A stretch of 64,000 nt of DNA from NCBI GenBank assembly GCA_037389465.1, contig JAZARR010000164.1:2920501-2984500 (forward strand), given 5' to 3'. This document shows positions 27,001 to 41,900 of the stretch, one piece after another (within the stretch, counting starts at the first letter, position 1; each line of letters opens with the position of its first letter). A program made the translations under genes and the position numbers. The notes beneath the pieces are model-generated. The model saw only the letters and a list, made by a program, of their open reading frames with translations, searched no databases and had not been told where the DNA came from. Source of the stretch: Baylisascaris procyonis. Lineage: Eukaryota > Nematoda > Chromadorea > Rhabditida > Ascarididae.

Positions 27001-30000
27001 GCGTGAGTGATCATGATCAGCTGCAGTAGGTGTCAGATGAAATAAAAATTACAATTCAAAAAATGCAAGTTCACTTCCGTAGAAAATTGACTTGTTTAGG
27101 ATCCTTTTTTTAAGAGAATGTTTTCCTCATTCATTTCTAATTTGATTAGATAGTGCGGAACTTCCTTTTGAAAGTGCATCCTAATTATGCAGCCTCCATG
27201 ATGCTGTGCAGTTGTTGTCACTGTCTTGCCTCATTTTATCAATTCATTTGTTCATGTTATAATTTGTGAAATATTTTACGACGTTCACGATTTTTATTGT
27301 GTTACAGGTGAGCAGTTGAGCCGTCTTACTGAGGCACAATCGTTAATAAACCAAGCGAATGGCTATTTACCCTCATCGGCATTCAGTGCGCAGACTGCTC
27401 TCATCCAGAAAGCCTACACATCTGCCAAGAAGGATAACGATTTCATTGTGGGTTTTGTCCCTTAATTTTAAGTGCAGATTCAGCGATGTTTGAGATGCAG
27501 TGTAGAGAGAAAAGTTTTAAGCGTCATTGTACATTCATCTTAAGCAGTTTCCTAAGTAGATATATTTTTAATTTGCAACGTATATTTTTTATGATGTGGA
27601 TTTTTTTATTGGTTCTCGTGTTTTTAAAGTGCAAGCAGATACTCGAAAATTTATTGATAAAAGTCGTGAGGTAAACACCGCATGATGAAAATTCTTATTC
27701 AGGCAGTTCGAAATCTAACACAAACGGTGCATTTCGCAGTTTTCTGCTTCTTTTTTTTTCTCAAAAAAGCAAAGCAGTATCGCGTTGTTGTGATATATGT
27801 GTTTATCTCATAGTTTCAACGCGTGAGCCACTGGAGCTGAACTTGCAAAATTTGGTGGACGTAATCTACATTCTGGGGAATCCCTTGAAAATTTGAAGGT
27901 GCATAAAATTTGCGAGCAAAATTTTGTATTGTTCGCTGATCGTAGTTAATGAATGCATCATTCAATGTTCGATTTTTATTTTTTAACCATTTATGCAGCC
28001 GATTGGTAAGTATTTGCATGCTTAGGTGTCGGTTGCTACCAATATTTGCATAAATTGCAGCCTTTTTTTGGATAAATTGCCAAAGGCATGAATGAAGGAC
28101 GCTGATTTATTTTCACAGTAACACATCCGGCTTACTTATGGCAGATAGCTTATTAGTATTGCAGTATCACGAACGAATCGCGGATTTTCGTTCACTGCCA
28201 GCTCTTCCAAAAGCGACGCTAGCTAAACCATTGCCAGTCAATTTCCCGATGACACCACGCTTTAAAGGTTTGTATCGAATGTAACAAGAGGGAGCCATGA
28301 CGAGAGGGATTTAAAGGGAACGATGTATAGAAGCAACTTGCAGGTTTTTGTATTGCCCGAACGTGTTCGCTTACCATCTAATTGCTGCTCTCAAAGTGGT
28401 CTCTCCACCGAATTTTCCCATTTCTATTTTGGATGGGTCCTTTTCTTGCACTCACTTATTTTTGAGGAAAGGCTGGATACTGCATCTTTAACGTCATACA
28501 TAAATTGTAGGTGATGTGATTAACATATATTGCTCAAATGATCTTCGAAATTTTTATGAACAGAGAAGTGCGTTCCAATAATCTCCATCCTATTGAGCAG
28601 ACTTTTTCATTTTTGTAGAATAACACCTTTAGCTTACACCTATTTCCTAATGAGAGTTTCCAATGTGAATTGTGCCATTGTCTAATGGGAATAAGGAATG
28701 TGGCTTAAGTAGTGACTTTCTCGTAGTGTCACAATGAAAGATGGGTCAGGTATTTAATTAGAGGGGTGTTATCGGCAGTTAATTCCCTCACTTCAGATAT
28801 GTTCTCGTCGTTGGTACCGGTGCAGGTGCACTCAGCGATAGCGTCTTATGATGCCCGTAAAGCGGAAGTTATCAATATGGAGACAGGAAGATTGCGTGAA
28901 TACACACAGATTATGAACGGGTTTGTGATCCGATTCTTATTATTTTCTCATCGTCATAAAAGTCACTCGGCTATTGCACAGCCATCCCTCAATGCCGCTT
29001 CGCATTATCCACCTGTGCCGCCTACTGCTCTCTAATAAATTTTTCCATTAATTAAGTGTGAGAAAGGAAAGAGCTGTATTAACTCTCTCAAATATGCAAA
29101 TTTTTCCTACAGAAAAGTAGTATTTTATACACGAGCACACTGATACATCCATCACTTGTTAAGAAAGTAGAAATTTATGCTCATATGGCGTTCCCTGAGA
29201 AAACTCGAAAGTCGGGTCTCGTTGTGGAGGAACCAATGTTTTTTCTACCAAAGGAGGGGAGAAGTCGATTGGTGTCACTTGAAAATTTTGTGCATTACTC
29301 AGATGGCTGATACTTTTTGTTTTGTGAATCACAGTTCGCATTTAAAAAAAAAGTTTTTACGGATGAGCTTTTTTGCTCGACCATTTGACTGCCAGTTTCT
29401 GGTGGACGGAAATTTTTTTTTTTCGTTTCGGGCCTTTAATCTAATAGTTAAAATTGTCAGATGTCTGCCTGGAAATCAGGAAATGTAGAAGGTGAGAGAT
29501 GAGCTTGCCAAGTTGCCAAATCTCCGACGCTTTATGTTTTCCTCGAAGTTCTGCGACGTTGGCCGTGAATAGGGGACCCGACAGTATGTACCAAAGCTGA
29601 GTAAAGGAGACATGAAAAAAGTTTTTCAGATTTGCTAAGTAAAATCTAGACAGATTCGTTAGCTGAAATCGTTCAAATCTCCCGGTAAAAATTTAGAAAA
29701 TGGAATTTTCAACTTTACCAGCATTTGACGCTGAGGTCTGCAACCAAAAAGTGCTATCGGTTCGGGGATATTTAGAAGTGTAAATGAACTTAAAAGCTCA
29801 GTGCTAAAATTTTACGATTTTTGTTGACGCAAACTGCTTGTAACTGTTTTGAATTACAATTCTTATTAATTGTGCTTCAAAGAAATGAGTTTCGTGAGTG
29901 GCTATATTTGCAACGATTATTGCAATTAGATTGTTGAATAGATGTAAATTATGAAATTATCCTACCTCAGAGTTATAATTTCAGTTGGTTCGAGTGGTCA

Positions 30001-33000
30001 GATGGTCACTTTATATGCACTTGATATGAAAAATAACTCATTTTTGCCATTGCGCTGGTTTTGCGTCCTCTTTCCTGCTTCCTAACCTACCCGCTCTTCC
30101 TCTCCATGTCCTTTGTTCTAATTTTAGAGGGCACACGACCGTCAGTTTGAAAGTAGTGTTGCTGAATGTTTCAATGCAAGCTGCTGCGAGAGGTGCTGTT
30201 TTTTTAGGTGAAGTCGAAGTTTAGAATGGGGATGAAGAAGCAGTGTGATTTCAGAATCCTAGCTTCGCAGAATCTTCCTGCAGCGCTGGATGACGCGACT
30301 AATCAAGAAACATTGCCCGAGTCGATTAGGCAGAAATCGTCAAAGGTAAAGACGATGGGTGGTATAGACGCTGTGACGAGCCTTATTGCTGACCTGCCCA
30401 ACCTCTACAAACGCAACCAAGAGATTCTTGATGAGGTTAATTGTTTATTTACATGGACTTCCCATGAATCTTCGAAGAGTTTCCGCAAAGGATTCTCATC
30501 GTGGCTGTGTGCTAGGCGGATTAGGCTTGCATCGTTTTCAGCGCCTAGAAGAAAAGATGAGGAATTCAGTGCGACTGATTAGTTGAGGGCAGCATTAACT
30601 TAATGCGTTCAGGCCATACCTGTGGATGAAACTTTGATCGAAACAAACATTAGATGCGTTCAGTTTGCCGAACGAAAAACTTCTGATATTTAATCGTATG
30701 GATCGGACTCCAATGCAAGTCAAGATAAGCTAAAATATCGTACAGCTCAGATTCTGAATTCTGGAGCTTGTACGGTTCCTGATCTTCTAGGAGAAAGTGT
30801 AATCGAGTGGGTTCAAAACAACGAAACTTAACTATTTTTCTCACTAATAAGGGATATTTGTAATAGGTGTTTAATGGCTGATTGTTTTGAAAATTTTAAA
30901 TAAACGTCGGCATGATGGACAAGTTTGTCGAGCCAACTGCTTTTTTTTCCTTCAGGAAAGGGCAGAGAGGGATGCGTTGTCCGATTTTTGCATAATTTAT
31001 ATCTTCAATTTGGCGCATTAGTCATTACCACTCTAAAGAGTAATGAGTATTCTATATGCACAAATATTTTAAATATAGACATTGCGTCTTCTGAACGAGG
31101 AAAAGGATAGCGACGATCGTCTTCGTGCGCAATTCAAGGAAAAGTGGACACGTATGACATCGGATAAGTTGACTGCACCTTTGCATCAAGAAGTCGGTAA
31201 ATACCGCGGTATTCTTCAAGCGGCTACAAACGCCGATCAGATTGTGAAGCAAAAAATGGATGAGAACAGAGAGGCCATAAAGTTGCTCAGCTTACCTGAG
31301 CCGGAACTCAGGTGCGATGTTTTTTGTTAATTCAGAGGGCCTTTGTTCATCTGCATGCTTTCGTAGTTTCTTTCTTGGTGTCTGCTTAGAATTTTGAGCT
31401 CTTTTTGTTTTTCAGCTTGCCCATAGATTTTCCACTTCGGAAAGCTTTCCATTAGAAGCAGGGTTCTTTTGACACATATCTTATTTTTTAGCAGTTATAT
31501 TCAGTAAAATTAATTTGTTACGCTGGAGGACTTAGTTCAGTCTTGGTCACTTGCATCGTTATTGCACGCGGAGTTGAGGCCACTCACGGAAAATTCGTTT
31601 GGATGGGTGCAATTTTAGAGTTCCTTGTTTTCGCCAACTGAAACTGTTACAAACCTGCCAAAAACTTTAGCAGATCCTTTAAATTCACCAAAACATTTGC
31701 CATTCCTTTTTTGTTGCCTTAGTCATTGAACTTCTTTTACTAGTCGCTAGTACTTCATCAAAAAGCGAACTCAAATCACTTGAGGTGTTTGCTTCTGTTG
31801 ACGATAAGCTATTCCTTTACTCTTTTCTTCGATTTTTTTTCAAGCTTCTCCTTCTGGGAAGAGCATATGTGCATTTGATGGTATTAATGGTTGCGATTTT
31901 GCATTTGATAGTACAGATTTTACATATATTAGCGGTAGTGGAATAAATTTATTCTATTTACACAAAATGTTGAATGAATTGTTTACAATATTTCTCATGT
32001 ATTAAGTTTTCGCATTTTCATTCTTTCAATTATTTTTGTTAATGAGATTTTTGTTGAATGGGACGCGGATTATTTTTATTTAATGAATATTGTTGTAATA
32101 AATATTTTTTCAGAGCAGCGATTCCAGGTTTAGATCCAGCGAATGCAAACAGAAATTCTGAAGCCGTGAAAAAATTACGAGCTCTTATGGATACTGTTCA
32201 GGAGATTAAGGCAAGTTTTGCAATTCGTTTTCATTGTTATAATAAGCAAATGAGTGCTTTATGCCTTCGAGTATGAACAAGACATCCATTGATTTGCAAA
32301 GGTGAATGAGGACAGAGGTTAGGAACAAAACATTTTTCGATAAGTTATGTTATGGTTACAGGTTGAACGTGAGCAGTTAGAGAAGGAATTTGCGGATGTA
32401 CATTGCGATATGACGGCAACATTCCTGAAGGCGATGGCGGATAGTCAGATTTTGAACGAGGAGCAGCTTTCCACTGCTAAGATTAACGAAATATATGGAC
32501 CGCTGAAAGATAAAGTCAGCGAGAGTATCAAAAAGCAGGAGAGCTGTCTGGCTGAAGTTGAGGTAAGTCAGCTGTTGGCCATTTTGGAGCCAGATATTTC
32601 TCTTCTTTTCTTTTTCTTTTGTTTGTTTATGAATGTATTATAGATATTGCGAACTTGTGGAGAATTCAAGTGGGAAAGGGCTATTTTCCTTTACATAAAG
32701 TCTGCAAAGGATCGGTGAGAGGGTGTTTTTTGTGCGAACAAAGGAAATTATGAAGAACAGAAGAAATTTGATTCAAGTGCAAATGAAAGCCATATTTTCA
32801 GAGTGGATCTGGAATGGCGATCTGCTAATAGGCAAAAGTTTTGTTTTGACGTTGGTCGCCTCATCATAAGTAATTTCATAGTAAGACAGAAAAATTTTGG
32901 AAAATGAATGACTCATTTCTGGAACCTTTTTTTTCAGCCCTAATGAAAAGGCATCTAATATTAATTTTGCTTCTTTACTTCACAGATCTCCTTTTGAGAG

Positions 33001-35917
33001 GAATTCAGGCCTTTATTATGTCCGGATAAAATAGGCTGGAGGAAGACTGAGGATGGGAAAATTGAATGCGATTTTGGAATTGGGTGCTAATTTCGCTTTC
33101 CATTACACGGAAAGAGGGGACCTGTGATTGATTTTCTTAAGATGTGGAACAAGAAGTTCTCCGCGGAGAAAGCAGGTAGCTCAGGTGCTGCCGAACGTGA
33201 GCGTATGCTCAAGATGCTTGCGAACGGTCACGACAAATATTTGGAGATTAAATCAAATCTACAGGAAGGAACAAAGGTTTGTGCGACTCTTGCATTTCAG
33301 AAATTAAGTTCCCAGAAACCCATAGAAGGAGTAATTCGTACCATCGTAGATTGAATGACTTCAAACTTATGTCAGTATATTCGATTTTTTGGCGTCTGCA
33401 GAGTCGACGTTCTTACGAGGAGGGAAATGAGGAAGTATAGAAATTAGCGATCTAATATAGTACTCCACTAAAACACTGATTTTTCACCTGTGTTCTCTTT
33501 TTTTCTCTTCTAGCCGTATCCTTCCTCTATGCCCTCATCTCTCTCACCTCCTCCCCGCATCATATTCGTCATTCTATGCGTTCATCTGTTCTCGCTCCAG
33601 TCCCCACCATATTTATCTTTCGATGCACTTTCCCGCATCTCCATCCATCATGAAAATGTGGATGCAAAAATCGGATTGCTATTAAAACCGTCACTTAGAT
33701 TATTTTGCTGAGGAGTGTTGTTGTGAATAGTTCAGTGGAACCTGAGTCAGTTCTGAATTGTTGCAATGGTTTGATTTCATTCAGCGATAGTGTTTGCCAG
33801 CTAAACTTCGTTTATTGTTGCATTCAATTAGCAAGTATATAGAGTTGCAGTTAAATTGATGGACCACAATTTACTTCATTTTATATGTTAAACTGTTTTG
33901 TTTTTTTTTTCTAAATAATTGTGCAGTCGGGTTCGATCATCGGTTCAGAAGTCAGCTGCATTGCTATAAGAAAATCATTAAACTCTTTTATTGTAAAAGA
34001 GGGAAAATTTCAGTTCTACAACGATTTGACTCCTTTGCTAGTTCGTCTTCAACAGAAGGTGTCTGATTTTTGCTTTGCTCGGCAAACCGAGAAGGAAGAT
34101 CTCATGAAGCAACTCCAGCAAAATATTGTTTCCGGTGCGTTTATTTGTGCCTGTACTCCTTTGTGCCTGTATAAGGAGTTTGCTTCAATCAAGATAAAAG
34201 CGCATGTTTTGGTTGGTGGTGGCTTGGTTATGCTTTAATAATTGGTTGTATTGCCCTCATTAGCTGTAGTGCAGTGAAGAATGGCTGAAGTCTGCGTTTG
34301 AGGTTCCTTTAGCTTCCTTGCCGTGTATTTATTAAAGCATATAGGCGGTTATCCTATGCTTGCGTCTCCCATTGGAAAAAAAAGGCTTTTTCGTTTTGTT
34401 CTCACGGCTTTATGCATGTGTTTTTCATGTAAAACTATATATACGGGGAAGGTGACTGTGCTTCATTTCATTTTTTTAAAATCAATATTCGTGATGGGGC
34501 GGGTGACCACACTGTTCATATTTTCTCCACTCATTGAAGAATATTTTGTCAGTTATTTTTGCCGAGTTTGGTGATATTATCGAATTTACTTGATTTATTC
34601 ATAAAAGGGAAGGAGAAGAGGGCAATGAGTGGGCAAAGGTAGATAGGACTGATGCACTGTTGCAAGTGTTTTGCACTTCTTTTGCACATCGTCATCAACT
34701 TTTGCGTGCACTGCCACCAACTATTTATGTTGATACATGCAGCTGACTGATGAGAATATAAGTGGTATTTGTTTCCTTTCTTCCTACAATTTTTTATGAG
34801 TGATAGAGCCATTAGGGGTTTTGTTGGTCTTTGCAGCACCAATTTTCACACTTTCACTTAGTAAAGCGAGATTTTTGCCATCACTTGTGGAGAATGAAAA
34901 CCGGTTGTTTTGGAACATTTTCATTGAAAATTGTCATGTATAGTTAATTTTGGTAAAGAAGTGAGCAAGGAGTCTTCGCAAAATTTTATCGCCTTCAGTA
35001 CACTTAAGCAACGCATATGTGCTTATGTAAATATACCTACATGTAAACAATTTAATTGCTGCCATCGGTCCCTTTCACTAAAAGGGTCGCAACCCCCTCC
35101 CCCTCCCCCATTCTTGGTTATTTATCCTTCTTGAGAATTGGGGTATTGTTGTAAACGCGACTTTACGTCGCTTCTTTGTTCTAAATATTCGATCCAGGTG
35201 GGGCAGGTCACGTCAAGGTGGCAGCTTCCATTGATTTTTCATTCCTATGTACCGATTACCGAACTGTGAATTCACTAATTTTTACGAATTGTACAATGCA
35301 TATGAACGGCACCTCATGCACCTCGTTCACATAACAGGTGTTGAAAATATGCAGTCGGTCGCTGTGAGGAGAACAGCTAACAGTAAGGAGAGGACATATG
35401 CAAATGGGTTAACGATTTAGGCTTAGAAGCTTGTGCGGCAGTGGCGGCCAAAACAGTGCAACGGCACTTGGATGAGCTCGCAAGCAAAGTCAATATCCCC
35501 GGCCTTAAGGAAGGTGGGCATTTATATAAACTCATTTATGAATTATTCTTGAGCACTTTCCGTTTCGTATTACGCAGTCTTTCATTTTCATTTTATGGTA
35601 AAGAAGTGCAGAATAGATATGCTTTGAAATGCTCATTGCAAGCATTTTTTAGTTCGCCTTAATCTGTTCTTCCTCGTTCCATTCTCATCTCCCACTTCAT
35701 GCAGTTCCATTTTCACTCATTAATCCGTTCTGGTAATTGTTATGAATGGGATAACTACTGTCACTTTTAATTCGGTAAGCTGGATAATTAGGGAATGAGT
35801 TGTACTGGCAAAGCGAAAACCTTTCATTATTTTCGTGACAGACGCTGTCAGCAACGATTTGATTTGCGTTTTGGAGGCCTTGCAATTTTGGGTATTTCTT
35901 TGAACCGGAAACTGGAG

Positions 35918-35999
<82 letters not shown>

Positions 36000-38900
36000 C
36001 ATTTTTCGAGACCGGATCTTCTATCCAAATAGTGTTCTTTCATGAGGAGAATTAGTTCAATAGAGAGGAGGGGAGAATTGTCATATATTTTTCCGAATTT
36101 CAGAAGGGAGTCCTTATACACCAAATTATCTTTCTTTCCCGTAACTTAACACGAGTCTTCTGTTTCCCATTAATAAATCGGCATTTACTAACAATGAATC
36201 ACCTCAAGTTAATTGTGATATGATTGGCACTTTTTTGTTTTATGTGTTCGGTGTGCTTTGCACTTTGTTTTTTCCTCTGCTTTTTTTGCACCAAGGCAGC
36301 TTTTTGATTATCTTTAAATGTTGAGCCTGAAATGAGAGTGAAACATAGCACTTTTCATGTTAAAATTAGGAGAGCACATAGGTATTCATCGAGGATCGGC
36401 TGTCAAATATGTGACAAAGGCTTCAAGTTTTGAAGTTGCTCTAGCATTCATAGGCAAGTCTATGTGCAAATATGATTGCATCGTTGATGAGACTCGCAAT
36501 GTTAATGAATGCAATTCCCGTTGCGTCGAGTATTGTTAGCTTTCGATGAGTTTTTAATATATGTGAATGGAAGAGCATTGTATTAAGTAGATTGGAAGCA
36601 TAATGAGCGTCGTGCATTCGAATTTTCACCGCAGAAACCAAAATCGATCGAAGGTACGAGTGCGATGTTGTCATTATGATTTATGTTAGTGAATTCGTTA
36701 GCCTGAAGTAACCTTTAATAATTTTTATGAAAATTTTCAGGTTCGACGTCAGCGTCGGCTTCATCGGCCCCTCCACGACCACCGCCACCGAAGGTTTCGC
36801 AACCTGCAAGTAATCCCTTCGATGCAGTTGATGAAGCACCCATCCCTCCACCACGCAATGTGAACGCCCTTCACGGTTAACCCTCGCTTCTCTTATTATG
36901 TGCTAACCTTCCCTTTTCCCCAATACAATCCCATAGATATTTGGTAGTCTTATAAGAAATTCCCTTGGTGAATTCATTTCTCTTCCCAAAGTATTTCTCG
37001 CGGGACTTTTTTCATTTTCCTGGGAAGGCATTGGCATCGGGATTGACGTACTGTTTTTATTGGTTGGTTGGTTGAAAAGCTTGCGACGAATGTGTTATAG
37101 GATGTGGGTTATAAGTTTGCTTTATTCGCCAGAAGTGATTGGTGATCGTTGGGTGTGGTGTTAATCATCGTCTTGTTCGTTTTGGAGCACTCTAACCATT
37201 TGTGGAATAGCATACAAATTATTATTGCTCCGCAACGGTACATAGTGACATCTTTTTGCTGTCTATTAATATGGCTGCTGCATCAGTTTGCTTAGTGTAT
37301 TACAAAGGGAGAGCATAATCTCCCTTCCACGCTTATAAAACTACGAGAATATATTGAAGTGTGAGTGCTGCATATCCTCTGCCGACAGTTGTTGGCCTGT
37401 ATTTAACAGTTTGTTGCTTATTGCCAACTTGACAGTTGAAAGTACTGATGGCCACCAAAGTTAAAGAACAAATGATTCGCATCAGAATTGCTACAATTTT
37501 ATGTGCGTTGTGATATGGCGATATTTAGAATGAGACGCAGAATTGCTGCAGCGAAAACGCATAAACATAGAGGAATTCTTGCGAACATTGCATCGTTAAA
37601 TGCATAAACATAATATTAACGCCTGAGATCTGCTCGAAAAGAAATTGAGGGACTTTTAAAGGATTTTCTATTGTGTTGGCTTATGCGGGGTTTTCAGAAC
37701 CACGTAGAGGCTGTGGATGGGGGGACGAAGGAGGGAGGGGGTCCATAGATAGCCCACATTGAAGATACCTAGTTTTGCATAATCCTCGCTTGTTGCTATC
37801 CTTCTCGATTACCGCTGAGTACAAAACTTCTTCGTAAATGTGTGTGGTCGCAGATTTTTTGCTCGGTTGTCTGAAGTCCGAGGTTTTCCTCGAATTGAAA
37901 AATTGCTTTAAATTATGAAGTGCTTTGGCTGCGTTTTTAAATTCGCGAAGGCGATGTTTTCATTTGCGCTGCGTGCTGATCTCGCTGTGCAGTTATTTTT
38001 CAGAACGGTTTTATTTTGGCGATTCGCCTTTCTCCGTCAATTCTTTATGATACCGTTGCCACTCCCCAGTGCTACATCAACATTTGCAACTCGATTTCTT
38101 ACACGAATAGCGGCAATATCTCTTTCCTCCGCTCGTTGATGTGCAAAATTTGCCGAACCGAATGCTGCAGTTTATCATATAGCGAGACAATCGCTAAATC
38201 TTTTACTAAAATCAAATCGGATATGTGGTATTATTTGTGTCGAGTGTGCAGATACGTTTAGTAGAAGCTTGTTTGAGTGAAGTAGTGGCAGCGGAATAGT
38301 TTCTAGTAGCCGGCATGCTAACTGGTGGAATTGGGAGCCGTAAGGGCGTATTTCCCTTGTGCCCGAGAATTTTTTCGCTTTTCATCAGCCAGTTTGACTG
38401 CAAACGTTATGAGGTACTGTTTTCCTGCTTCATTGTCTTCAGATGTCTTCAGACATCTAGTTTAATCGAGGCAAGTGGCATTAATTTTAAGGATGAAGGC
38501 GTTACATTCCATGATTTATTAGTACATGTCCGGTTGTGAGGATGATTAGCTTTGTTGAGAATATCCTGCTGATACGTTGCTCATTCTTTATTTCAGTTCG
38601 TTCAGCAAATATTTCTCGGAACAAAAGTGAACTGTTTTGTTTTCGTACTATCTTCCCAATGATTGCGGTCACTGCTGGTCTTCCAATCGGTGCAGTAATT
38701 CAGCAGTATTCTTTTAAAGTTTTTAATAAGACTGCTCTGACTGACCCTCCATTCAGTTTATCAAAGAAGACCTGGAAGTAAGTTGTATATCGCTTACCTA
38801 TCTGCGATGGGTTGAGAAAGTCACTTCATGCTTCGTCTTTTTTATTTATATTGCTGAAATTGTATGTTTTCAAAGATTTTTTGATCGAAAATTTGAAAAG

Positions 38901-41900
38901 CAGGCGGAAGGAGGCAATGAAAGAAAGAATAATAGCCTAAGTTTTAAAGAATAAGAGCAGAATTGCATCATGGTCTAAGCCAAGTCATATGACAAGAGGC
39001 TTGGTCTGATTGCTGTACGAATGGCATTTTCTGTGCGGGCATCCGTCTTAGGGCTGTGGTCAATTTCCAGGAATGAATTTGATATTGACAGACAGATTAA
39101 GTGGTTGGTCATTTCAATGTTATTTTTTGGCTTATTCGAAATGTAGGCAACCGAAGAACCCTTATTCCACTGCAGTAGTGTAGGTTTATAGGTTGCTTCC
39201 AATTTGGAATATTGAACGAAGTAATTTGGTGTGAGCTTGAGGGTTGAAGAGAGGAGGGCTCAAGCTGTGGTACTATTGTTCCTTGCGTCTTTTAGTTGCA
39301 AGTCCTTCGCAATATCTCCGCCTTGCCTCTTCTTCAGGTTCTTAAATGTCCAGCGTCATAATCCCGTGCACGCAGTAGAGCCAACAAATGAAATTGAGCC
39401 ATAAAGGGAAGTTGTATAATGTGAGATATTGAGGTTCGTGTTTTGAAGTATAACAATGCTTGTTTTGCCCCAACTCTATTCTCGTATTCTCATAATTGGC
39501 TTATGCTTTTCATATTTTTGCATATTGCCACTCGTTCTTAGATGTAGACTCGTAATTCATTCATAGAAATTTTTTCTAAATCTTTGCTATTCGTAAATGC
39601 GCCACTGAGTGCTTCAGCGTTGACTAATATAATTAACCTGCAATGCTGAGTGCTTTTATTTTACTCATCAGAGGTAGCGATTTTTATTGTAACTTGGTTT
39701 GCATGCTGCTCTTTGATTTTGGTTTGTTCTGATATCTTAGACTAGTGTTCTTTTAAACGTTTTAGTCAATCGTTACCTTTTCGATGTGATGTCTTTTCCA
39801 TACTTCCCTCTCAAGCATAAAGCACATTTAGGGTTTATCATCAGCGATTTGTAATCAACCAAGAAGTGAGCCAATCATTTTGTCACGAAATTCCTTTACA
39901 TGAGAGCTGAACCAATCGGAATTTAATATCGTTAGGTGAATGCAAGCAATTGGAAGTTTCACTTTTAGAAACTGCCCCTTAACACTCACAAGTCATTGAA
40001 TATTGATATTTTTTGATCGCGCATGTTAAGGCACTTCATTGCGATGCTCGTCTTCATAGTGGTGATGTGTAAATTAGTTTCAGTCTGTTTGTTTGGTGTG
40101 CATCGGTAATATTATTTCTGGAAAGAAGGATATGTTTGTGTTGTGTGATGGTGATTGCAGCTCGCTATTTAGAAGTGCGGATATGCACGCTTTGTTTTAT
40201 TTTCCGTATCGTTTCGGCTGTGTGTTGCAGCAACCGACGACGCTCCAAAAGCGAATGCTCCTCCGGGTCAGCCATTGCCTTCCGCCTATCAGCCTCAACA
40301 CTTCAACCAACCATTTGTTCAACAACAGCAGCAATTCGCACCATACGGTAGATTACTGTCGATTGATTTCTCACATTTGTGTTGATTTTATATATTCGTT
40401 GGGTTGAATGGCTTTTGACATGCTTTCATCAATCAGAAGGGGTTTGCATGCAGCAATCGATGCAGGAGTCGAGGTTTTATTTGACCTGTCATTGCAGAAA
40501 TCATCGCTCTTTCCTTTTTCTGCAGTTGGTGCAGCAGTGGAAGAGTCGCTTGGGACTTCAAACGTTGCAAACGAAAAAACGATAGACATCACAAACAGTC
40601 GAAAGTTTTTCTAAAGTTATTATGGGGGAAAAGTGCTGAATGTTTTAGTGACCTGACAATAAGTAAAAAATAATTCGCTTTATGGGTGGGTTCGGTCTTT
40701 CTCAATAGATAATATTCAAATTACTCTATTAATTCCGTATCTCTGATAGTCTCGCAAAAATTTTCGACCACTTTCCTGGCATCGATCTACGTTCGAACTC
40801 CTTGATGCTCTTCGCATACTTCACTGAAATGCTGGAATTCAAAGTGCTAGGTTACATGGTCAACATAAATGACCATTTGACTCGTTAGTCTTTCTAGGAC
40901 GGTATTGTTTTCCGCTCCTCCGATTTCCGGCACATCGCAATTCTATGCTTGCCTAGTATTGCATATCGTTTTTTCAGTGACGCTTTTGTCTGCACACAGT
41001 TGTCACTGAATGGGTGAAAAGTGAGGAGAGGGTGATGCCTAATAGGCTTTCTTAAGAATTTGTATGCATTCATTATTTTTTCTTTTTTTATCAGTTTAAT
41101 CGATCTGATTTAATCGATTAACGCCACAAACTTTCTTTTTTTTACTGATTTGGCATGATATATCATAACGACTTCAACCTTCTGTAACTGCCTTTGTTTA
41201 TGTCTTTTTTGTTTTTGTGTGTGTTCGTATATCTTTGTGTTTGTCGTAACATTTGGAACTCGCCACATAAGCACTCAGCAGTTATGAAAAACGCTTTATA
41301 TAATTTTCAGCTTGTAATGGAACTTTACACGAAAATACGCATCACTTTCTTGGAATTCTGTTATGCATCGCTGCATGTGGAATGCTTGTTTTATTTAGAG
41401 TTAGATGCCTGAATGCGATTGTCTTATCATAGATTTGTTCGATTCGCTGCGCCATTGTTGTTTCGAACACACAAAACATTTTAATTTTTGACGATTCCCG
41501 CTCGTTCCCTCTCGTCCCTTCTCCACCCCCCCCCCTCTTTGCATGCCCCTTTCCTCCTTGCCCTTTAACCAAAACTTTGCCTACAACCTGAAATGGAATA
41601 TATGCGAAAATAACGTTTAAACTGTCTTTTTCTGAGTGCTGAAACACATTGGATGTGAAGAGTAAATTTGGTTCTAAGAAAGATGTTTTTCTTTGTGTTT
41701 TTTATTAGTACGGATGCGTTTGATTAAAGTGTTCGTTGTATTTTGTTTTTATTCTTTATAATGCATTTTAGGGCAACCAATGCCGACGCAGCAGATGCCA
41801 GGTCAACCGTTACCGTTCATGTACACTCCACAGGCACCATACATGCAACCACAATTCAACCAGAATTATACGACACCCTATCCAATTGCATATCCAGGTA

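Larger units (their letters stand above)
18021..28267 (+). other. alx-1: ALIX exons 1-8: BRO1 domain
   Basis: Landmarks of the banana-shaped BRO1 domain, which binds the C-terminal helix of CHMP4, appear in order: [12 protein letters not shown] and [13 protein letters not shown] in exon 1, YYDQL and [19 protein letters not shown] in exon 2, [17 protein letters not shown] in exon 3, [14 protein letters not shown] in exon 4, [11 protein letters not shown] in exon 6, [16 protein letters not shown] across exons 7 and 8, and LPVNFP in exon 8. The first junction splits an Arg codon (CG|A) in RYYDQL, which fixes the unusual donor GTTGGT at 18233. Confidence 0.95.

Noticed and set aside
35697..36124. 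Open frames of alternating Tyr-Ile on both strands
   Set aside because: They are translations of the TA microsatellite.
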